From Prevotella sp. (lineage in GTDB: Bacteria > Bacteroidota > Bacteroidia > Bacteroidales > Bacteroidaceae): a DNA stretch of 6,784 nucleotides. Position numbers and translations under genes: made by a program. The notes under the pieces are model-generated. The model was not told where the DNA came from and did not search any database. It worked only from the letters and a program-made list of their open reading frames with translations. The stretch is taken from NCBI GenBank assembly GCA_017541365.1, contig JAFXZF010000023.1, forward strand, positions 1 to 6,784, given 5' to 3'. Below are positions 1 to 6,432 of this stretch, one piece after another (within the stretch, counting starts at the first letter, position 1; each line of letters starts with the position of its first letter).

Positions 1-498
1 CTTCTTCCATGCGCCATACTGCTTCAGCATCTCCTTAGCCTTGATCTCCTGTATCTTCTGGTCAGTGGTAGCACGAGCCTGGAGGAGAGTCATCTTCTGG
101 TCCTTCTCTGTTACGCCAGCTACGAAACCAGCGAGGAGGTTTTTCAGTGAGATAGACTTTGTAGAGTCATTGCCAAACACCTCGTAGTTGATGCCCTGAA
201 GCATCTGACCGCCAAGCTGCTGACCTATCTGTATGCCTGCATAGTAAGCAGCCTTTTTCTTGTCGTCGCCAGCTGTGGCACCCTCGTTGAGACCCTTGAT
301 GAAGTCATCGATGTAAGCGGTGTCAATACCCATACGCTCTGAGAGGTACTGCTTCAGTCCGTCACTCTGTGCCATGCCGATGGCATAGCTCAGTGTGTCA
401 ACCTCGTCCTTGAGGTTTGCCTTTGGTGTACCATTACCACATGATGTGAATGCAGCAGCTGCAATAGCGATACATGCTGCGAAAGCTAATTTTTTCAT
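1..498 (-). CDS. FKBP-family peptidyl-prolyl isomerase lipoprotein, N-terminal part (partial)
   Basis: The first 166 codons are visible from the ATG at 498, and the frame stays open to the window edge, so the C-terminus is missing. It begins MKKLAFAACIAIAAAAFTSC: a short basic start, a hydrophobic stretch and a lipobox-like FTSC with Cys20, so I predict a lipoprotein anchored in the envelope. Phe at -3 of the lipobox is not the usual Leu. Residues from about 34 on (DTLSYAIGM, then YIDDFIKGLNEG, then AYYAGIQIGQQL) match the helical dimerisation domain FKBP_N, which precedes the catalytic FKBP domain in Mip/FkpA-type proteins. The catalytic domain would lie outside the window, so isomerase activity is inferred from the family. 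The role would be folding of exported proteins. It follows a cytoplasmic FKBP gene after a 54-base spacer filled by heptamer repeats. No clear Shine-Dalgarno sequence precedes the ATG, which is common in Bacteroidetes. Confidence 0.88.
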   Translation of the reverse strand, partial: MKKLAFAACIAIAAAAFTSCGNGTPKANLKDEVDTLSYAIGMAQSDGLKQYLSERMGIDTAYIDDFIKGLNEGATAGDDKKKAAYYAGIQIGQQLGGQMLQGINYEVFGNDSTKSISLKNLLAGFVAGVTEKDQKMTLLQARATTDQKIQEIKAKEMLKQYGAWKK

Positions 499-502
499 TG
501 TC

Positions 503-551
503 TTTATACTTTATACTCTATACTTTATACTTTACACCTTATACTTTATAC
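503..551 (-). repeat. Seven-copy tandem heptamer array (GTATAAA) upstream of the FKBP lipoprotein
   Basis: Seven head-to-tail 7 bp units run without gaps from 503 to 551. On the plus strand they read TTTATAC, TTTATAC, TCTATAC, TTTATAC, TTTACAC, CTTATAC, TTTATAC, so four are perfect and three carry one substitution each. A partial unit (TCTAC) continues into the stop codon of the upstream FKBP gene (553-555). The array therefore fills nearly all of the 54-base spacer and lies in the leader region of the lipoprotein gene, ending five bases before its ATG. I see no TAnnTTTG promoter box in it. Its function is unknown. It could be neutral slippage, a spacing element, or a source of copy-number variation that alters expression of the downstream gene. 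Confidence 0.9.
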
Positions 552-552
552 T

Positions 553-1155
553 CTACTTCACCTCAATGAGTTCCACGTCGAAGATGAGCGCTGCATATGG
601 AGGGATAGCCCCTGCTGCTCCAGCCTCGCCGTATGCCAGGTCGTAAGGTATGAAGAAACGTGTCTTGCCGCCTTCCTTCATCAGTTGCAGGCCTTCTGTC
701 CATCCCTTTATCACTCCTCCCAGTGGGAATGTAGCTGGAGTGCCACGCTGTATGCTTGAGTCAAACACTGTGCCGTCGATGAGGAAACCCTCATAGTGGC
801 ATACCACACTGTCTGTCGCTTTTGGTGACTTGCCTGTTCCTTCTGTCAGCACTTTGTACTGCAGACCGGAAGGTGTTGTTACTACACCCTCTTTCGTTGC
901 GTTTTCTGCGAGATACTTCTCGCCGGCAGCCTTGGCAACTTTGCCTTTTTCGGCAGCTGCGGCACGCTGCTGCTTCTCCTGCTCAGCAAAGAACTGCTGC
1001 ACGATCTGCTGTGCCTCAGAGGCTTTTATCTGTTCCTTGCCTGCTATGCTATCCTTGATAGCCTGTGCGAAATCATCAATGTTGAGTTTCTCGGCACCCA
1101 TACTCTTGAGTTGGCTGCCAATGCCCAGTCCGAGGGCGTAGCTTACTTTGTCCAT
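553..1155 (-). CDS. FKBP-type peptidyl-prolyl cis-trans isomerase, cytoplasmic (FklB-like)
   Basis: A complete 200-residue protein that catalyses cis-trans isomerisation of proline peptide bonds during protein folding. Residues about 2-95 form the helical FKBP_N dimerisation domain (VSYALGLGIGSQL, IDDFAQAIKDSIAGK, then a Gln/Ala/Glu/Lys-rich helix at 45-85). Residues about 97-200 form the FKBP catalytic domain. Pocket residues known from FKBP12 are present: Tyr121, Phe131-Asp132 in GTVFDSS, Val148-Ile149, Trp152, Tyr175 in AYGEAG, and Phe192 near the end. The IPP motif at 184-186 is followed by Tyr. Length and layout match E. coli FklB (about 206 residues). There is no signal peptide, so it should be cytoplasmic. 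The start is supported by an AAAGGA ribosome binding site 8 bases upstream. Only four bases separate it from the CoA-transferase stop, which implies one operon and probably coupled translation. A second FKBP-family gene for the envelope follows it. Confidence 0.95.
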   Translation of the reverse strand: MDKVSYALGLGIGSQLKSMGAEKLNIDDFAQAIKDSIAGKEQIKASEAQQIVQQFFAEQEKQQRAAAAEKGKVAKAAGEKYLAENATKEGVVTTPSGLQYKVLTEGTGKSPKATDSVVCHYEGFLIDGTVFDSSIQRGTPATFPLGGVIKGWTEGLQLMKEGGKTRFFIPYDLAYGEAGAAGAIPPYAALIFDVELIEVK

Positions 1156-1159
1156 TTTT

Positions 1160-2665
1160 TTAGTCCTTTATATATTCTGCGAAGTCTGTGAGGTGCATGT
1201 CTCCCTTGCGGCGCAGTGTGTCGTGCATGGCAAAGGCACATGGCAGGTTGTGGTGTGTGTGGCCTCCTGTAGCTATCTTGAGATATTCACGCAGCAGTGG
1301 GCGGTAGTCGGGGTGCGCACAGTTTTCTATGATGCAGTGTGCACGTTCCAGAGGTCCCTTGCCACGGAGGTCAGCGATACCCTGCTCTGTTATTATAACG
1401 TTGACATCATGCTCTGAGTGGTCCTGATGGCTCACGAATGGTACTATGGCAGATATCATTCCACCCTTTGCTACTGATGAGCATGTGAAGATTGATATGT
1501 ATGCATTGCGCTCGAAGTCTCCGGAACCACCGATGCCGTTCATCATCTTTGTTCCTGAGATGTGGGTGGAGTTGGCATTGCCGTATATGTCCACCTCTAT
1601 GGCAGTGTTGATGGCTATCACGCCCAGTCGGCGTATCACCTCGGGAGAGTTGGATATCTCTGACTGGCGTATGGTGAGTCTCTTGGAAAACACGTCGATA
1701 TTGTCATACACCTTGCCGAGGCATTCGTTATCGACAGTCAGCGAACAGGTGGATGCTTCCTTTACCCTGCCTTCAAGCATCATTTCGACGATGGCATTCT
1801 GCAGTACCTCGGTGTATATGTTGAAGTCAGGTATGTCCTTGTCCTTACCCAGTGCAGCGAGTATGGCATTAGCAGTAGTTCCCACACCGCTCTGCATAGG
1901 CAGGAAGCAGGAAGGTATGATGCCACGCTTCATGTCGTTGAGGAGGAAGTGAGCCACGTTGGCACCTATCTGGTCGGTCACAGGGTCGGTACCCTTGAAG
2001 GCGCGTGCCTCATCGGGTATGTTACATTCTACTACACCTACTACCTTCTTCTTGTCCACCTCGAGGTATGGTGTACCAATGCGGTCGCTTACCTTTGTTA
2101 TCATGATAGGCTGACGGAATGGTGCATCGAGTGGCTGATATACGTCATGCAACTGTGCCACACCCTCGCTATGGAAGTGATTGAGTTCGATGATGATTTT
2201 TTCAGCCATCTTGGCAACAGTAGGCGAGATACCACCTGCTGAGGTGAGATAGACGTGGTACTTGTCGCCTGCGTCCTCTATTTTGCAGACCTCCAGTATG
2301 CCCCAGTTCAGCTTGCCGAAGAAACCATATCGCAATTCCTGCGCCATATGCGAGAGGTGCAGGTCGTTGTATGCTATCTCATTCTTGTTGACATGGGTAC
2401 GGAAATCGACATTGGTAGTATATGGTGCGCGAAACTTCAGCGCCTGTGCATTAGCCAGCACGCCGTCGGTGCTCTGACCGGTGGAAGCACCAGTGAAAAC
2501 ACTTACCTTAAACTCGTTACCCTTCTCATGTTCGCGGATGGCTATCTCAGCCAGTTCCTTCGTCGTTGCCTTTGGCGCACCTGATGGTGTAAAGCCGCTG
2601 AGGCCGATGGAATCGCCATTTTTAATCATTGACGCTGCTTCGGCAGCAGTGATAGTAGTGTACAT
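1160..2665 (-). CDS. Acetyl-CoA hydrolase/transferase family protein, probably succinate CoA-transferase
   Basis: A complete 501-residue class I CoA-transferase. Enzymes of this family move CoA between acyl-CoA and a carboxylic acid, for example succinate with acetyl-CoA or propionyl-CoA, in the cytoplasm. In succinate/propionate-forming Bacteroidetes such an enzyme would link propionyl-CoA or acetyl-CoA to succinate. Residues about 5-220 match the N-terminal domain and about 325-475 the C-terminal domain. Family landmarks are visible: the Gly-rich QSGVG at 258-262, the probable catalytic Glu286 in IYTEVLQ (it would carry the glutamyl-CoA thioester), GNANSTHISG at 362-371, and GIGGSGDFERNA at 377-388. 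Length fits the succinate CoA-transferase subfamily (ScpC, AarC, Cat1; about 490-520 residues). Preferred acceptor and donor cannot be read from sequence. A promoter (2706-2736) and an AAAGGA ribosome binding site lie directly upstream, so it appears to be the first gene of an operon with two FKBP-family genes. Confidence 0.93.
   Translation of the reverse strand: MYTTITAAEAASMIKNGDSIGLSGFTPSGAPKATTKELAEIAIREHEKGNEFKVSVFTGASTGQSTDGVLANAQALKFRAPYTTNVDFRTHVNKNEIAYNDLHLSHMAQELRYGFFGKLNWGILEVCKIEDAGDKYHVYLTSAGGISPTVAKMAEKIIIELNHFHSEGVAQLHDVYQPLDAPFRQPIMITKVSDRIGTPYLEVDKKKVVGVVECNIPDEARAFKGTDPVTDQIGANVAHFLLNDMKRGIIPSCFLPMQSGVGTTANAILAALGKDKDIPDFNIYTEVLQNAIVEMMLEGRVKEASTCSLTVDNECLGKVYDNIDVFSKRLTIRQSEISNSPEVIRRLGVIAINTAIEVDIYGNANSTHISGTKMMNGIGGSGDFERNAYISIFTCSSVAKGGMISAIVPFVSHQDHSEHDVNVIITEQGIADLRGKGPLERAHCIIENCAHPDYRPLLREYLKIATGGHTHHNLPCAFAMHDTLRRKGDMHLTDFAEYIKD
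1164..1169 (-). promoter_or_regulatory. Ribosome binding site of the cytoplasmic FKBP, inside the CoA-transferase 3' end
   Basis: AAAGGA on the minus strand sits 8 bases before the ATG at 1155. It is formed by the last sense codons (ATA AAG GAC) of the CoA-transferase gene, so ribosomes finishing that gene arrive directly at this site. This supports the 1155 start and suggests translational coupling of the two genes. Confidence 0.75.
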
Positions 2666-2671
2666 AAATTA

Positions 2672-2677
2672 TCCTTT
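2672..2677 (-). promoter_or_regulatory. Ribosome binding site of the CoA-transferase gene
   Basis: AAAGGA on the minus strand lies 6 bases before the ATG at 2665. Such a recognisable Shine-Dalgarno sequence is not universal in Bacteroidetes and supports this start over internal Met codons. The same hexamer precedes the next gene in the operon. Confidence 0.7.
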
Positions 2678-2705
2678 AATCTTTTTAATCTCAAAAAATC
2701 GTGTG

Positions 2706-2736
2706 CAAAGTTACAAAAACGAGAGCAAATGACAAA
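2706..2736 (-). promoter_or_regulatory. Bacteroidetes-type promoter of the CoA-transferase/FKBP operon
   Basis: On the minus strand TTTG (2736-2733) is followed after exactly 19 bases by TAACTTTG (2713-2706). This matches the known primary sigma factor pattern of Bacteroidetes (-33 TTTG, -7 TAnnTTTG, spacing about 19-21). Transcription should start near 2700, giving a leader of roughly 35 bases that includes the AAAGGA site. The DNA just upstream is almost pure A/T and holds the 14-base palindrome AAATAAATTTATTT (2735-2748), which overlaps the -33 box by two bases. That palindrome may be an operator, an UP-like element, or chance in AT-rich DNA. The promoter lies in the 107-base gap after the multidomain gene, and I see no GC-rich terminator hairpin there. 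Confidence 0.8.
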
Positions 2737-2772
2737 ATAAATTTATTTATTTTTACTTTGCCGAGTGCATTG

Positions 2773-5700
2773 TCAGTATGCTTTTTCCACCACAGCACCG
2801 GTATAGTAGTGCTTCAGAATGTCGGTATAGGCAATGCCCTTGGCACCCATTACTGCGGCACCTATCTGACACAGTCCTACGCCGTGTCCCCATCCTCTGC
2901 CGTTGATGATGAAGCGTTGTGGGTATCCGTCGCTATCGTTGTCTTTGGCAAGCACGGTAAAGGCTGAGCTGTACAGGTGTGTCTTGCTAAGTGCCTTACG
3001 TATCTCCAGTTCCTTGCCTATGGTGAATGTCTTCTTTTCGCCTATTATCTTGAGCATAGAGATGCGTCCGCTCTTACCTCTCTCTACGGCTTCGAGAGTC
3101 TTGATGCGTCCAAAGTCCATCTTGAGGTTTTCGCTGATGAGTGCCGACAGTTCCTCTTGAGTATAGGTTATCATCCAATCGTGGAAGTCCACCGTTTCCT
3201 GGTCATAGTCGTTAAGTACTTCCGAGAGTATGCTCTTGTCCTGCGTGTTGCAGTATGGGTCTTGTACGCTGGCGAGGTATGGCTTGTTGATGTTTTCCCA
3301 ACAGTACTTATACTCCTCTGTCACTCCTCCGCAGCACTTTGAGAATCGTGCGTCGCATATCTCACCATCGTAAGCCAATACCTGCCCGCGCGTAGCCTTT
3401 ACGGCAGCTTTTACGTGTGGATTGAGAGCATTGGTGATGCCCTGATAACGCTGGCAGTGGTCATCTGCGCATACATCGAAGATGGTGTGATCCTCGCGGT
3501 CATACCACCTGATGAGCATGTCGTCTTTCTTGATAAACGAGAAGAAACCGTCGCTCTTGTCCTTCAGTTGCTGACGGCGCTCCATCTGTGCCAGCAGCCA
3601 TGAACGGCTTATGACGGAGTGTGCCTTGAGCAGTTCGAGACTCGACGTTGCCGACATCTCGCTTGATATTACGCTTTCGAGGTATTTCTCTACTGGCAGT
3701 TCGTTGATGGCGCATATCTTGTCTTCTTCCACCACCAGTCGCAGTGTCCCTGAGAAGGTTTGCGTCTGTTTGCGTTCCCAGTGGAAGTTCACGCCTATTA
3801 TCACATCTTGCAGGGTAAACGACGTGTCGCCCGGCTTGGGCAGGAATATCAGTTCGCGGTACTGTACGCCTCGCCACATGATGGTACCTTCGGAGAATGT
3901 CACTACCTGTTCGCCCGTTATCTCCTCGCCTTTGGCGGTATAGGTGCCATTGAGGCTAAAGTGTAGTTCGGTGGCGCTTACTATGCCGACTTTTACGTCT
4001 GGCTGTGCGGAGAGCTTCTGCAGATGTTTCTTGTTTTCGTTAAGGTTAAGGTTGGCGTTAAGGTTGTCCACCAGTTCCTGTGCCTCACTGGTGCTTATAC
4101 TCACCTCCTGCAGTATCGCGGCAGCGTTGTCGGCATCGAGGCGCTTAAAGTCCTCCTCACGCGGCGTGATGATAAGTCCTGCCATGTCGATAGCTCCTGG
4201 GCTTATCATTATGTCGGGGTAGCATGAAGGACGGTGCTTCTTGCGTGGAAATACGAGTGTGATGTACTCGCCATCCAGTTTCCATGCCACGATGTTCATC
4301 ATGGGCTCGCTGTCCTCATTGGGCATCATCTGTTTCATGGCTTTGTAGAGGCGACGGAACATCTTACGCCCTGACTCGCTGTGGTGTGAACGTATGGCAA
4401 AGACCGGTACGGTGTATTCTGTCAGCAGTCCGATGCACTCGCCGTCAGCATTCTCTGTTATCACCTGCATGGTGCGCACCAGTCGCTGCCAGTCATTCTG
4501 TATGGGTACTATGCCCGATGTGCCTGCCTGCAGATGCATGTGGTCGGGTGCCGATGCACCGCACAGCGGTCCGTTATAGAATACCATCAACTTCGGATGC
4601 TGGCTGAGTAGCAGGTGTATGTCAGAGAAATGGTCATAGATGCTCTGTGGCTCATGCTTCAGTGATGGTATGGTGAAGTGCTGCGGCAGTATGGGGTATG
4701 GATTTACCAGTATTTCAAGAGTCTGCTCCCCTCCCTTTCCTAAAAGAGGTTTGCTGAACTGTTCCTTTGGACGGTTTTGTTCACAGAGGAAGCATGGGCG
4801 CTTTGTCAGCGATGCCTTGTCGATTTTCGCCCCTGTGGATACAATACGTGAGGGGTTGTACTGAGCCATGATAACCCCCAGTTGTTTTGTCTGCACATTG
4901 GTGAGGTCATAATAGCGTTGGCGCACATCTTCCCATCGTTCCAACTGACGGTTGAAGAAACGCTGCAGGGAGTCTGCCGACTCTGTTTGCAGCACTCCGG
5001 CAATGGTCTGCTGGCGTGCCTTCAGTTCCATGGTGCGCAGACGGTCCTTGTACAGGTTGTTGGCATTTACCTTCTCTATGCTTAGGGCAGCATCGCTGTT
5101 GCCTCCCCAGCGACGGCACAGGTACAATTCTTCGTATATCCTGCCTATGCGGAAATTGCGGCTGAAGGCAAGTCCTAAAGCATAGTCCTCGCCATAGCTG
5201 GTGTTGGGAAACCCTATCTCGCGTACCAATGGTGTGAAGAAAGCGCGTGGTGCTCCCAGTCCGTTGATGCGCAGGGCATTGTTGGGACCGTTCTCGTCAG
5301 TCCACTCCCTATGCTCTATTATTCCCGGTGGCAGGGTGTTGAGTTCGAAGTCGCACATACGGTATGCACCGATTACCATTGCCGCCTTCTGCCGGTAGAA
5401 GCAATCGACTATTTTTTGTAACGTCGTGGAACTGCTGTATAGGTCATCGCTGTCCAACTGTACTGCAAATCTGCCGCATTCATCGCTGTTTATCGCTTCG
5501 TTCCAACATCCGCCTATGCCGAGGTCTGTCCTGTCTGGTATTATGTGCACCAGTTTTTCGGGGTTTTCCTCCGCCATCTTTTGGAGTATCTCCGTAGTGC
5601 CGTCGGTAGAGTGGTTGTCTACCACTATCACGTTATATTTAAATGCCGGTGTCTGGCTCAGCGCGCTGTTTACGGCATCGGCGATAGTCTTGGTACGGTT

Positions 5701-6432
5701 GAAGACGGGTATCACCACCGAAGCCTCCACACTGAATGTCTGCTCGTTGAAGTCGGGCTCCAACCTTACCGACGTGTCAACCTTTGCCCCCACCTGCTCC
5801 AGATGTTCCGTCACGGCATGTTCCATCTCTATCTGCACGCTGCGGTTGCGTGGATCGACGTAGTCGAACTGTTTCTCGCCGCTCTTGCGGTTGTCAAGTT
5901 CTACTTCAGTATATAGGTATTCGTTGAGGTGGAATATCTCGCCGTACCTCTGCAAGTAAAGTCTCAGGGCATACAGGGCGGCATATACATAGTCGTTCTT
6001 CTGCTGTTTTACGAAGTCCTTCAGGTAACTCGTGCGTATCAGCAGCAGTTGTCCGAAGTCAAAGTCATCACGCAGCGACCCCTCCTGACAGTCTATAAGA
6101 GGGTGTTTGACTAAGGTGTTGTTACCGTTCCCGTTATCGTTCCTGTTATAATGGTCAGCATATACCATCACCGCAGCTGTGTCGATGGCTGTGTGTACCA
6201 AACGTTCCAACGCATGCTGCCCCATTACTGCCGGTGTCGTCTTTTGTGACAGCAATACGTACTCTGCCGTTGCCTCATCTGCTATCCTGCGCAGCGTCAG
6301 CATCTGCTGCATGGGCTGGCGTTCCAACAGGGTGACGCTCTTTACCACCTTATCTTTACGCAGAGCCTTTGCCAGACTCTCCAGCGACCTTGCTTCTCCG
6401 CAAGGCCAGAATATGTCAATTCTTTGTATCAT
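2773..6432 (-). CDS. Multidomain protein: GT-A-like module, family 2 glycosyltransferase, DUF4922/GalT-like domain, SpoIID/LytB domain
   Basis: One uninterrupted 1219-residue chain. Residues 1-225 resemble a reduced GT-A glycosyltransferase fold (VMVYADHY at 88-95, [10 protein letters not shown] at 118-127). Residues about 236-445 are a family 2 glycosyltransferase: [20 protein letters not shown] (271-280), a DxD-type LDSDD (326-330) for metal and sugar nucleotide, and GED (414-416) as probable catalytic base. Residues about 490-765 fit the DUF4922/GalT-HIT superfamily: CFLC (547-550), [10 protein letters not shown] (577-586), and [10 protein letters not shown] (626-635) with an HxHxQ signature. 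Residues about 812-1219 fit SpoIID/Lyt[13 protein letters not shown] with probable catalytic Glu925, CCGGVTEE (1033-1040), and [15 protein letters not shown] (1178-1192). No signal peptide or membrane helix is visible, so it should be cytoplasmic, which is odd for a SpoIID domain. The ATG at 6432 is the only possible Met start here: an in-frame stop lies at 6444-6442. It overlaps the upstream gene by 17 bases. The substrate is unknown. Confidence 0.9.
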   Translation of the reverse strand: MIQRIDIFWPCGEARSLESLAKALRKDKVVKSVTLLERQPMQQMLTLRRIADEATAEYVLLSQKTTPAVMGQHALERLVHTAIDTAAVMVYADHYNRNDNGNGNNTLVKHPLIDCQEGSLRDDFDFGQLLLIRTSYLKDFVKQQKNDYVYAALYALRLYLQRYGEIFHLNEYLYTEVELDNRKSGEKQFDYVDPRNRSVQIEMEHAVTEHLEQVGAKVDTSVRLEPDFNEQTFSVEASVVIPVFNRTKTIADAVNSALSQTPAFKYNVIVVDNHSTDGTTEILQKMAEENPEKLVHIIPDRTDLGIGGCWNEAINSDECGRFAVQLDSDDLYSSSTTLQKIVDCFYRQKAAMVIGAYRMCDFELNTLPPGIIEHREWTDENGPNNALRINGLGAPRAFFTPLVREIGFPNTSYGEDYALGLAFSRNFRIGRIYEELYLCRRWGGNSDAALSIEKVNANNLYKDRLRTMELKARQQTIAGVLQTESADSLQRFFNRQLERWEDVRQRYYDLTNVQTKQLGVIMAQYNPSRIVSTGAKIDKASLTKRPCFLCEQNRPKEQFSKPLLGKGGEQTLEILVNPYPILPQHFTIPSLKHEPQSIYDHFSDIHLLLSQHPKLMVFYNGPLCGASAPDHMHLQAGTSGIVPIQNDWQRLVRTMQVITENADGECIGLLTEYTVPVFAIRSHHSESGRKMFRRLYKAMKQMMPNEDSEPMMNIVAWKLDGEYITLVFPRKKHRPSCYPDIMISPGAIDMAGLIITPREEDFKRLDADNAAAILQEVSISTSEAQELVDNLNANLNLNENKKHLQKLSAQPDVKVGIVSATELHFSLNGTYTAKGEEITGEQVVTFSEGTIMWRGVQYRELIFLPKPGDTSFTLQDVIIGVNFHWERKQTQTFSGTLRLVVEEDKICAINELPVEKYLESVISSEMSATSSLELLKAHSVISRSWLLAQMERRQQLKDKSDGFFSFIKKDDMLIRWYDREDHTIFDVCADDHCQRYQGITNALNPHVKAAVKATRGQVLAYDGEICDARFSKCCGGVTEEYKYCWENINKPYLASVQDPYCNTQDKSILSEVLNDYDQETVDFHDWMITYTQEELSALISENLKMDFGRIKTLEAVERGKSGRISMLKIIGEKKTFTIGKELEIRKALSKTHLYSSAFTVLAKDNDSDGYPQRFIINGRGWGHGVGLCQIGAAVMGAKGIAYTDILKHYYTGAVVEKAY
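4033..4068 (-). repeat. In-frame hexanucleotide repeat encoding an (X-Asn) linker
   Basis: Six 6 bp units, each starting GTT on the plus strand: GTTTTC, GTTAAG, GTTAAG, GTTGGC, GTTAAG, GTTGTC. On the coding strand they encode [12 protein letters not shown] (residues 789-800), where every second residue is Asn. The tract lies between the DUF4922-type and SpoIID/LytB modules, so it is probably a flexible linker and may mark the fusion point. Changes in copy number would keep the reading frame. Confidence 0.8.
6121..6150 (-). repeat. In-frame hexanucleotide repeat encoding an Asn-rich loop
   Basis: Five 6 bp units, each starting GTT on the plus strand: GTTACC, GTTCCC, GTTATC, GTTCCT, GTTATA. 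They encode [10 protein letters not shown] (residues 95-104) in the N-terminal module of the 1219-residue protein, again with Asn at every second position. It follows the YADHY motif and is probably a surface loop that tolerates length change. Confidence 0.75.

Noticed and set aside
395..646. Plus-strand frame of 83 codons with a striking repeated Ile-Leu-Tyr-Thr-Leu-Tyr-Phe segment
   Set aside because: The repeated peptide is only the translation of the TTTATAC heptamer array, and the rest is antisense to two well-supported FKBP-family genes.
1446..1952. Plus-strand open frame of 168 codons
   Set aside because: It is fully antisense to the CoA-transferase gene, has no recognisable domain, and reflects codon bias of the real gene.
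2750..2760. Plus-strand TTACTTTG-like promoter box
   Set aside because: It lacks a correct TAnnTTTG spacing and there is no plus-strand gene downstream.
2767..2781. Possible terminator hairpin GCAT...ATGC at the end of the multidomain gene
   Set aside because: The stem has only four base pairs, overlaps the stop codon and is not followed by a T-run on the minus strand. It is too weak to call.
3500..3877. Minus-strand open frame of 125 codons in another frame
   Set aside because: It lies within the multidomain gene in a shifted frame, is Arg-rich and without motifs. The main frame there carries the SpoIID/LytB signature.
5426..5863. Plus-strand open frame of 145 codons
   Set aside because: It is antisense to the glycosyltransferase part of the multidomain gene and resembles no family.
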